A stretch of DNA of 43,328 nt from an uncultured Muribaculaceae bacterium (GTDB lineage Bacteria; Bacteroidota; Bacteroidia; Bacteroidales; Muribaculaceae). The position numbers and the translations under genes were made by a program. The stretch covers positions 1 through 43,328 of the forward strand of contig CALUMI010000021.1 of assembly GCA_944321725.1 (NCBI GenBank). The letters run 5' to 3'. Positions 17,665 to 23,760 of the stretch are shown here, in pieces. How positions within the stretch are numbered: the stretch's first letter is position 1; every line of letters starts with the position of its first letter. The notes beneath the pieces are model-generated. The model saw only the letters and a program-made list of their open reading frames with translations, ran no database searches and was not told the DNA's origin.

Positions 17665-18165
17665 TTATGGCTTAATTATATTGTCGTCAATCAGGCGTTG
17701 GCGCAACTCAGCGCGTTTCACTCTGACAACCACACCGTAATTGGTCTGCGTCGAGTTTTTGGCCTTTATGCGCGATGTCTTGTTCTCGTCCTCGCTCGTG
17801 GCATACTTCTCATATTCTCCGCCATCGGCAAAAAACTTGTTGAAATAGAACTCATATTTTTCCTGCGCGTTAACCTCAAGAATCAACGGACGCGATGAGC
17901 AACCGGCACTTCCCGCCGTAACACCTTTAAACAACACGTCGCGCACGGCATTCTTCTTTGCCTGCTCCACAGCGTCGGCCTTATTGCTTCCGGCACCCCA
18001 TGCCCTCACAGTCTGCGAGCCGTCAAGCTCTGTTCCGAGACACTCCGTTTCGAAAGAGTAGAAAGCGCCCTGCGAACTTATCACCGTATCCTTACGACAT
18101 GATGTTACGGAAACAATCAATAAGAACGCCGCAATAAAAATTCCGTATTTTTTCATATCTATCAT
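17665..18165 (-). CDS. Small lipoprotein, paralogue of the first gene of the envelope operon
   Basis: A 166-residue lipoprotein: the signal ends I-V-S-V-T-S-C with the cysteine at about residue 23. The mature part holds R-A-W-G-A-G-S-N-K-A-D-A-V-E-Q-A-K-K-N-A-V-R near 55-77. This has the G-x-G followed by a regular Ala-spaced helix that marks LPP20/FlgP-like lipoproteins and related folds. A second half has Y-F-N-K-F-F-A-D-G-G-E-Y, which is matched in the paralogue at 18901-19389 by D-F-F-K-D-F-F-S-D-G-G-A-Y. An in-frame ATG three codons into the gene could also be used. It starts 5 bases after the barrel gene stop. Confidence 0.82.
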   Translation of the reverse strand: MIDMKKYGIFIAAFLLIVSVTSCRKDTVISSQGAFYSFETECLGTELDGSQTVRAWGAGSNKADAVEQAKKNAVRDVLFKGVTAGSAGCSSRPLILEVNAQEKYEFYFNKFFADGGEYEKYATSEDENKTSRIKAKNSTQTNYGVVVRVKRAELRQRLIDDNIIKP

Positions 18166-18170
18166 AAGTT

Positions 18171-18899
18171 TTAAAATTCATAACCCACACTCAAAGCCAC
18201 AAACGACTGAAACTTGTCGCCGCTGCCTCCGGGACGCCTCAACGACTGTCCCACATACGACAGCCCCAGTAGGAACGCTGAACGCTTGAAGTCGCCGAAA
18301 CGCGCGCCTATTGTCGGACGCACCAGCACACCGTCGCGCAAAGCTCCTCCGACCGACAACGAATAGTATGGCACAACCCTGCGCTCATACGACGGCAATA
18401 TGTTGCCCCTCACATTCGCGTAAATCGGGAACGCCCACTCCACGCTACGCCCGCGTATGTTACCATTGTCGATATAATAACGCGCCCCGATGCCCGCGCC
18501 GACACGCACATATTCGTTGAAACGATAACCCGCGGTAAAGTCGAGCTCCGTCAATCCGCCATTGTCGCCGCCTATATTGGTGGAAATACCGCCATACAAA
18601 TCAAACCCGAACCAAAATCCTTTCTCATACTGATAATACTCGGTATAGGTGGTTTTACCCGGCTTCAACGAGTCTGCCGGATTTTGGCGCGTGATTTTAT
18701 TGATTTCCGATTTTTGGTATGTCAGAAATTCACCGCCGGGCGTTTGCACCGTAACTGTCAGGCCGGAAGCGTCGCCAACCACAATGCCGCGCACCACCGT
18801 GCCATTGTTCAGAAGAATATAATCATAATCGCCCTCTGCTTGGGCTGATGCCGCAAAGCATATCGCAATCGCGGCAAAAATCGACATCAAACGTTTCAT
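18171..18899 (-). CDS. Outer-membrane beta-barrel protein with an N-terminal SHD1-like strand domain
   Basis: A 242-residue protein from the chosen start (MKRLMSIFAAIAICFAASAQA, a good signal peptide). The frame is open 11 codons further upstream, but the chosen ATG begins one base after the stop of the preceding gene. After the signal comes a short domain (L-L-N-N-G-T-V-V-R-G-I-V-V-G, then Y-Q-K-S-E-I-N-K-I), known from many Bacteroidetes membrane proteins. The remaining 150 residues are alternating beta strands (F-G-F-D-L-Y-G-G-I, Y-V-R-V-G-A-G-I-G-A-R-Y) ending in V-G-Y-E-F, a typical barrel with terminal aromatic residue. It is probably the outer-membrane anchor of the operon products. 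Confidence 0.82.
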   Translation of the reverse strand: MKRLMSIFAAIAICFAASAQAEGDYDYILLNNGTVVRGIVVGDASGLTVTVQTPGGEFLTYQKSEINKITRQNPADSLKPGKTTYTEYYQYEKGFWFGFDLYGGISTNIGGDNGGLTELDFTAGYRFNEYVRVGAGIGARYYIDNGNIRGRSVEWAFPIYANVRGNILPSYERRVVPYYSLSVGGALRDGVLVRPTIGARFGDFKRSAFLLGLSYVGQSLRRPGGSGDKFQSFVALSVGYEF

Positions 18900-18900
18900 G

Positions 18901-19389
18901 TTAAAATCCTGTTGTAAGTCCGCGAACCACACCGGCAGCCTGCAAATCTTTCAAGAGCTGCTCTTTATTGACTGTCACCACAGCTCCGACCTTATATTTC
19001 TTTTTAGCTATTTTCACCACCTCGCGGTTATTGCTCACCATCGTGGCATAATTCTTATACGCGCCGCCATCACTGAAAAAATCCTTGAAAAAATCCGCGT
19101 GTTGCTGCTCCGCCAACGCAGAGCCGGCAAGCGGACGCTGCGACTGCCGCATTTCCTTGTTGGAGAAACCGCGGAACAGCACTCCGTGAACAGCACATTT
19201 GCACAGGTAGTCGTCGCCGGGATTATTTTTGCTTGTCAATCCCCACACTTTCACAAGATACGAGCCTTGAGCGCCTGTTCCGGCACCCTCTATCTCATAA
19301 TTAAGCTCATCTCCCGATTTGTCTTTTGCCTGAGCACTGCATATACCCAGAAGCAAAACGAATGTAAAAAGAACAATCTGTTTAGCCAT
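18901..19389 (-). CDS. Small exported protein, first gene of the envelope operon
   Basis: A 162-residue protein from the chosen start MAKQIVLFTFVLLL. The frame is open 24 codons further upstream, but the signal peptide begins here and a purine-rich stretch (AAAAGAT) precedes this ATG. It is a paralogue of the lipoprotein at 17665-18165 but has a signal peptidase I site (C-S-A-Q-A) rather than a retained lipobox at that point. Shared features are V-K-V-W-G-L near 45, the cysteine-containing A-V-H-G-V-L-F-R-G-F near 68 (paralogue A-V-R-D-V-L-F-K-G-V), and D-F-F-S-D-G-G-A-Y. It is likely an LPP20/FlgP-like fold (inference). A strong promoter lies 134 bases upstream. Confidence 0.8.
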   Translation of the reverse strand: MAKQIVLFTFVLLLGICSAQAKDKSGDELNYEIEGAGTGAQGSYLVKVWGLTSKNNPGDDYLCKCAVHGVLFRGFSNKEMRQSQRPLAGSALAEQQHADFFKDFFSDGGAYKNYATMVSNNREVVKIAKKKYKVGAVVTVNKEQLLKDLQAAGVVRGLTTGF

Positions 19390-19522
19390 ATCTTTTCGTT
19401 TTTTAATGTTAAATTTCCAGATAGTAGCGCGAATCAGCAGAATAACCACACAAAAACGCACAATGGCTACAATTTATGCAATCATGTTTTTATCGCTGAT
19501 ATTCACACACTTATCGCTATCG

Positions 19523-19552
19523 CAAATATAGTGAAAGTTATGCGTAAACAAA
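19523..19552 (-). promoter_or_regulatory. Promoter of the nine-gene envelope operon
   Basis: On the minus strand TTTG (19552-19549) is followed after 18 bases by TATATTTG (19530-19523), matching the Bacteroidetes consensus with an 18-base spacer. The first start codon is 134 bases downstream, leaving a leader of about 125 bases. No clear riboswitch was recognised in that leader. Confidence 0.65.
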
Positions 19553-19664
19553 CAACTTAGCTGAAAAAATTTGCCTGAACGCACCCTGTCATGCAAAAAT
19601 GGCGCAAAGCCCGGCACATATAGGGAATTTTTACACAACCTGAGGAAAAATTACACAAAAAAAA

Positions 19665-19692
19665 GAGGTGGCGCATAAAAACGCGCCACCTC
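19665..19692 (-). terminator. Rho-independent terminator of the OmpA/TPR lipoprotein gene
   Basis: GAGGTGGCGC (19665-19674) and its exact complement (19683-19692) form a 10-bp GC-rich stem with an 8-base loop. On the minus strand it is followed by eight T (19664-19657), a textbook terminator 26 bases past the gene stop. Confidence 0.9.
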
Positions 19693-19718
19693 CAAGTCAA
19701 TAGAGAAATTTATCTTTT

Positions 19719-21416
19719 TTACAAGTTAGCTACATTATAGTTGGCAAATTCCTTGTCAACAGCAGCCTTGTTCTTCAATGAGGAGTCAAGTTGAACAGCT
19801 TTGCGAAGGTTAGCATAAACGCCTTGTTCGTTGCTTGTGCGTGCTGCCACAATGGCCTTCATGTAGTAAGTCATGCCGTTAGGATTCTTGACAGCGTCCA
19901 AAGTAGCCTGAGCCGCGCTGTAGTCGTTTACAAGGATTTGAGCAAGAGCGGCATTGTTGGTCTTAGTGTCGCCAAATGCCTTGACAGCTGTCTGATAGTC
20001 GCCTTGCTTGATATAGTAAACGCCCATAGCGTCGTTCAAACCTTCAACACCTGCCGCGCTTCCGAAGCTTTCACGTGCGCCTGCATAGTCTTTGTTGAGC
20101 ATCTTAACCAAGCCAAGGTTCATCTTAGCCTCGTTGCTCGACGGAGCAAGTTGAGCTGCTTTCTCAAAATTAGCTTTCGCTGCATCGTAATCGCCTGCTA
20201 CAAACTGAGCTTTACCAAGATTGTTGAAGCAACGGTAGTCGTTAGGATACTGTTTTGCCGCAGTCTGATAAATGTCGAGTTTTTCCTTGTTGTCGTTAGT
20301 CAAAGTTGCGCAATAGAGAAGCTCATCTACAGAAAGTTTCGACGGATCTTCTTTATATTGAGCCTTGATTTGCTCGTCGCTGCGTCCGATAGTGTTGATG
20401 GAGGCAGTGATGCGTGAGTAACGCAACTGCGGAAGAATTTCCTCTGCAAGCTGATCGAATACCGACGACAAATTACGGATTTCCTGCTCGCGCTGTTCCG
20501 GATCCTTGTACATCGAAAGAACGCTCAAGATGAGGTCTTTGTCTTGGATATTGCTTTGAGAAACGAGTTTCTGGAAGCCTTCCCAGTCTTGCGGAGTAAA
20601 TTCAGAAGTAAGATCTCCGTAATTTGAGATTTCCTCGTCTTTCAAATTCTTCTCAACATATTCCAAAGTAGATTTTTCACGATTCTCAGAAAGTTTGGTG
20701 TTCAATTTCACACCACCATCAGGAGAAGCGAAAGAAGCTATGTGAAGGCTTTCAATCTGCTTAGTTGAGTCTGCGCTCGCGTTCTTAACGGTTTCATTCA
20801 AATCTTTGACACCGCCATCGCGCTCCAACTCAGAAGAGCGGATATTGGCCTTGTTGATAAGGAACATGATGTCGGCATCCACCTTATCGTTGATTATACG
20901 CTGATATTTGTCGGCAGCCGTAGCGGGCTCAACAGTCGACGCGTCGGCCAACGTTGAAGTTGCAAGAACGCCCTCGCCAACTTTAACACGCGGAAGCACG
21001 TATGACTTTTTGCCTTGTACGACATCAAAACCAAGATAGAGTTCGCTCTTCATCATTTCCGGAGTATAGGCGAACGCTGCCGGGATAGAAACTGTTCCGC
21101 CCTCGTCGTAGTTGATTACAGGATTGTTGCCCTCAACTTTCTCGCCTTGGAATGTGTAGGCTTGGGAAGCGACTGCTGTAGAGTCTGTTCCATAAACCAA
21201 ATACGGAGTAACCGTAACTTCAGCGTTCTTCTTGAAGAATTTTTGAGGAACGTTGGCTGTAATTGTAGCCGGAACTTGATCACCCACTACTACAAGCGGT
21301 GTCGGATCAGTAGTAAAATACTCTGATGCGAACGGGCTCATCTGCTTGTTACAGCCGGTCAATGCCACCGTTACAGTCGCACCGGCCAATAGATAGATAC
21401 CTAATTTTTTGTTCAT
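19719..21416 (-). CDS. Outer-membrane lipoprotein with OmpA-like and TPR domains
   Basis: A 565-residue protein with a lipoprotein signal (V-T-V-A-L-T-G-C, cysteine at about residue 22). Residues 40-180 look like an immunoglobulin-like or fimbrial N-terminal part (P-A-T-I-T-A-N-V-P-Q-K-F-F-K). Residues about 180-345 resemble an OmpA-like peptidoglycan-binding region with a long insert: H-I-A-S-F-A-S-P-D-G-G near 227, then N-x-x-L-S-E-N-R-E-K-S. Residues 370-470 contain TPR repeats (Y-R-C-F-N-N-L-G-K-A-Q-F-V-A-G-D-Y-D-A-A). Proteins of this build are common in Bacteroidales and are linked to envelope stability or stalled secretion; the exact role is not known. It stands alone, upstream of the envelope operon, with its own promoter and terminator. 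Confidence 0.88.
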   Translation of the reverse strand: MNKKLGIYLLAGATVTVALTGCNKQMSPFASEYFTTDPTPLVVVGDQVPATITANVPQKFFKKNAEVTVTPYLVYGTDSTAVASQAYTFQGEKVEGNNPVINYDEGGTVSIPAAFAYTPEMMKSELYLGFDVVQGKKSYVLPRVKVGEGVLATSTLADASTVEPATAADKYQRIINDKVDADIMFLINKANIRSSELERDGGVKDLNETVKNASADSTKQIESLHIASFASPDGGVKLNTKLSENREKSTLEYVEKNLKDEEISNYGDLTSEFTPQDWEGFQKLVSQSNIQDKDLILSVLSMYKDPEQREQEIRNLSSVFDQLAEEILPQLRYSRITASINTIGRSDEQIKAQYKEDPSKLSVDELLYCATLTNDNKEKLDIYQTAAKQYPNDYRCFNNLGKAQFVAGDYDAAKANFEKAAQLAPSSNEAKMNLGLVKMLNKDYAGARESFGSAAGVEGLNDAMGVYYIKQGDYQTAVKAFGDTKTNNAALAQILVNDYSAAQATLDAVKNPNGMTYYMKAIVAARTSNEQGVYANLRKAVQLDSSLKNKAAVDKEFANYNVANL

Positions 21417-21544
21417 AGCAATTAGTATTTTGATAGTACTTAAAAATTTCTACAAATTTTCTATGCAAAAAAAATGCCAACCTCACACGCGCAATGCCTG
21501 ACATAATGACACGACAATGACTTTATGAAGAGGTTTATCATTTG

Positions 21545-21552
21545 CAAAGATA
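21545..21552 (-). promoter_or_regulatory. -7 box for the OmpA/TPR lipoprotein gene
   Basis: The minus strand reads TATCTTTG, a full TAnnTTTG match 128 bases before the start codon. No good TTTG lies at the -33 position, so confidence is moderate. Confidence 0.45.
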
Positions 21553-21681
21553 AGCCAAACTATCAAAACTAAAAATTTTACACTTGTTTTTTATCTAAAA
21601 AAGCATATCTTTTTATGTTAATGTTTAATAAATCGCACATCGTATTTCCCCTTTTATACGGCACACGGTTTCAGGCATTTC

Positions 21682-21689
21682 TACATTTG
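21682..21689 (+). promoter_or_regulatory. -7 box in front of the orphan portal gene
   Basis: TACATTTG matches the TAnnTTTG consensus 13 bases before the portal start codon. No matching -33 element is visible at the standard distance. If used, transcription would start almost at the start codon. Confidence 0.35.
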
Positions 21690-21702
21690 CAATAAAAAAG
21701 CC

Positions 21703-23049
21703 ATGAAAACACAAACAACGGAAAACGAAGGACTGACATTTCTCGCTGAGGCCGAAAACGCTTGGAACCGCGTAGCGCCATTGCGCGACAAGCGCGAGCG
21801 CAACAAGAATTACACCTACGGCAACCAATGGTGCGATTTCACCACCGACCAGTCCGGCAACACCATGACCGAATATGCGGCAATCAAGTCGAAAGGGAAA
21901 GAGCCGCTGTCCAACAACCTGATACGCCAACTGGTAAAAAGCGTCATAGGACGTTTCCGCCAAACCATTGCCGACGAGTCTGACAGCTACGGGCTGCATG
22001 AGCTCGACAGCCGCGCATTGGAGGAATTTCTTATCTCAGGATGCTGCTTCCAAAGAATAGATGCAGGCGCAGCCGTCAGCAATGTGAGCCCGGCAATGAT
22101 GTTTTTCAACGAGATGACCGACCCGCTCGGGCGCGACTGCAATATGATAGGGCAACTGCACGACATGACTATCGACGACATCATCACCCGCCTTGCCACA
22201 GGCAACCGCCGCAAGGCTATGGATATATGCCGCGAATATGGGGCGCAACCTTCTTACCGCAACAGCGCCATTGCCTCCTCCGCCGGCTTCTACGGATGCG
22301 ACAAGGATTATAAGTTGAGGATAATAGAGATATGGTCGCAGGAAAGCCGCGAATACTACGAATGCCACGACCGCGCCACCGGCAAGTGGTTCGCTGTGAG
22401 CCGCAACGAAGAAAAATCGTTAGGCGCGGGCATCGACAGACGCTGGGCACTGCGAAAAACGTGGCGATGCCGTTGGCTGTCGCCGCAAGGAGCAATTCTG
22501 AGCCAATACGACTCTCCGTATCCCGGCAAAACCCATCCATTCGCCTTCAAGCTCTATCCGCTCATCGACGGCGAAGTGCATTCACTCGTCGAGGACGTAA
22601 TCGACCAGCAAAAATACGTCAACCGCCTTATAACGCTCGTCGACCACATCATGGGAGCAAGCGCGAAAGGGGTGTTGCTCTTTCCCGACAATCTGATGCC
22701 TGATGGCTTCACATGGGACGACCTCCGCTACGCTTGGGCGCAACCCGACGCCGTGATACCTTATCATCCGCGAGCCAACAGCAACGACCGCCCGCAGCAA
22801 GTGTCGGCCAACTCGACCAACATCGGGGCATACGAGATGCTTAACCTTCAAATGAAGCTGTTCGAACAGATTTCCGGTGTGTCGGGAGTGTTGCAAGGGC
22901 AAAGCGTGAGCGCGTCGACAGGACTGCAACTCTATGAAAGCCAAATACGCAACGCCACCATAGCCCTCAGCGACATCCTCGAATCTTTCAACTCGTTCCG
23001 CCGCCACCGCGACACGAAGCTAAAAGCCGCATTAGCGGCTGAAGGTTAG
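21703..23049 (+). CDS. Orphan phage portal protein, probably 3'-truncated
   Basis: This 448-residue protein resembles the portal proteins of Bacteroidetes tailed phages, the ring through which DNA enters the capsid. Family-like features are R-N-K-N-Y-T-Y-G-N-Q-W near 32-43, P-L-S-N-N-L-I-R-Q-L-V-K-S-V-I-G near 68-84, and S-V-S-A-S-T-G-L-Q-L-Y-E-S-Q near 402-415. No other phage gene (terminase, capsid, integrase) is nearby. The last codons are built from a GCCGC hairpin, and the TAG stop lies inside the terminal repeat of the downstream 675-base element. The native C-terminus was therefore probably lost when the element arrived. The frame is otherwise intact, so decay is recent or the protein is kept. 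Confidence 0.78.
   Translation: MKTQTTENEGLTFLAEAENAWNRVAPLRDKRERNKNYTYGNQWCDFTTDQSGNTMTEYAAIKSKGKEPLSNNLIRQLVKSVIGRFRQTIADESDSYGLHELDSRALEEFLISGCCFQRIDAGAAVSNVSPAMMFFNEMTDPLGRDCNMIGQLHDMTIDDIITRLATGNRRKAMDICREYGAQPSYRNSAIASSAGFYGCDKDYKLRIIEIWSQESREYYECHDRATGKWFAVSRNEEKSLGAGIDRRWALRKTWRCRWLSPQGAILSQYDSPYPGKTHPFAFKLYPLIDGEVHSLVEDVIDQQKYVNRLITLVDHIMGASAKGVLLFPDNLMPDGFTWDDLRYAWAQPDAVIPYHPRANSNDRPQQVSANSTNIGAYEMLNLQMKLFEQISGVSGVLQGQSVSASTGLQLYESQIRNATIALSDILESFNSFRRHRDTKLKAALAAEG
23025..23040. repeat. GCCGC-type short hairpin at the end of the portal gene
   Basis: AGCCGC, a four-base loop and GCGGCT form a short stem inside the final codons of the portal gene. It belongs to a cluster of like hairpins at 23106-23118, 23321-23335, 23720-23733 and 23741-23756, a REP-like pattern. 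Confidence 0.6.
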
Positions 23050-23082
23050 AAAGGTTATGGGATTAGGAGGTTACAAGGTTAT
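23044..23082. repeat. Left terminal inverted repeat
   Basis: The left arm, 39 bases, begins GGTTAGAAAGGTTATGGG. It includes the stop codon of the portal gene (23047-23049). Its partner is 23680-23718, with one mismatch (position 23074). Confidence 0.85.
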
Positions 23083-23105
23083 AGGGTTATAGGGTTATGG
23101 GGTTA

Positions 23106-23118
23106 GCCGCGTAGCGGC
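23106..23118. repeat. GCCGC-type short hairpin
   Basis: GCCGC, loop GTA, GCGGC. It sits just inside the left terminal repeat and is one of five like hairpins clustered in the element and its flanks. Confidence 0.55.
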
Positions 23119-23320
23119 GACACACAGCTATAACCTCATGCAAGCGCAGCCAACGGCGCTGCGCAGCTTGGGGCTGCATGGCATCAACTGCATCGACGGC
23201 ATAGCTGTCGCACACCGGTATCACAGCGCACACTACAAAAGTGCGACCTCTACGAGGACGGATTCCACAGTCACCTACCACCCCAAGCCGCGCTCCGCTT
23301 TCTTAGGGTTACAACTGTCA

Positions 23321-23335
23321 AGCGGCTATGCCGCT
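23321..23335. repeat. GCCGC-type short hairpin
   Basis: AGCGGC, loop TAT, GCCGCT. It is the inverse orientation of the unit at 23106-23118. Confidence 0.55.
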
Positions 23336-23395
23336 ATTCAGTATATAGGCTATTGGTTATGGGTGAAAGATTATACTTGAGAAAAGTGACAAGGA

Positions 23396-23582
23396 CAATG
23401 GAGTGTCCTCCCATGTTCACGGAACGAAGCGCAGTTAATAGGGGAGGTGTCCCAACGGGGCGGAGGGGTTGGTACCACTGTCGTGGCAGCCTTCCAACTC
23501 TGACCCTTTACAACCCCTCCGGGTCTTCGATCCACCTCCCCTATTTGCTCCGCTAAGGCTCCGCAAACAGAGGAGGACATCC
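23396..23582. repeat. Nested long imperfect inverted repeat (GGGGAGGTG / CACCTCCCC)
   Basis: The left arm (about 23396-23470) contains TGTCCTCC, AATAGGGGAGGTG and CGGAGGGGTTG in that order. The right arm (about 23509-23582) contains their reverse complements in the reverse order (CAACCCCTCCG, CACCTCCCCTATT, GGAGGACA). The two arms can fold into a long stem with bulges. A central part with TACCACTGTCGTGGCAG lies between them. Repeats of this type recur in Bacteroidetes intergenic regions, and the spurious frame on the minus strand is often annotated as a hypothetical protein (from memory). Confidence 0.65.
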
Positions 23583-23679
23583 TGCGTCACTCCTCACTAT
23601 AAGCCAAGTTGATATTATGAGGTGGAGCTTTTCTTCCACTATCTTAAGTGTCGCTGCGGCGCGGCCAACCTGTAAACTC

Positions 23680-23718
23680 ATAACCTTATAACCTCCTAAT
23701 CCCATAACCTTTCTAACC
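23680..23718. repeat. Right terminal inverted repeat
   Basis: The right arm, 39 bases ending CCTTTCTAACC, complementary to 23044-23082 with one mismatch. Confidence 0.85.
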
Positions 23719-23719
23719 T

Positions 23720-23756
23720 GCCGCTTCTGCGGCAATAACCTGCGGCGACAGCCGCA
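23720..23756. repeat. Two adjacent GCCGC-type hairpins outside the right repeat
   Basis: GCCGC, TTCT, GCGGC at 23720-23733 and TGCGGC, GACA, GCCGCA at 23741-23756. The second lies just after the TonB-dependent receptor stop (23761), so it may help end that transcript. Confidence 0.5.
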
Positions 23757-23760
23757 CGCA

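Larger units (their letters stand above)
23044..23718. mobile_element. MITE-like 675-base element with 39-base terminal inverted repeats
   Basis: Bases 23044-23082 are the reverse complement of 23680-23718 with one mismatch in 39. The repeat is purine-rich and built from GGTTAT-type heptads that resemble telomere units (GGTTATG, GGTTATA). Beyond the perfect part, similarity between the arms continues in patches for about 30 more bases. No gene inside has features of a transposase; two overlapping frames of about 67-69 codons (23353-23556 plus strand, 23371-23580 minus strand) look spurious. The element fits a non-autonomous transposon or an extended intergenic repeat. No target-site duplication was identified by eye. 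Confidence 0.65.

Noticed and set aside
19390..19461. Upstream extension of the first envelope-operon gene
   Set aside because: The added residues break the signal peptide; the ATG at 19389 is followed at once by a good signal sequence.
19390..19522. Leader of the envelope operon as a riboswitch
   Set aside because: No conserved riboswitch core or strong stem was recognised by eye.
23044..23104. Tandem GGTTAT-type units considered as a CRISPR array or telomere
   Set aside because: The units are 7-8 bases with no spacers, and the arm is repeated inverted, not directly. A telomere end is impossible inside a continuous chromosome.
23353..23580. Two overlapping frames of 67 and 69 codons, one on each strand
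   Set aside because: Both lie within the nested inverted repeat; the repeated DNA explains the long frames and neither has a protein-like pattern. Such frames are often annotated as hypothetical proteins.
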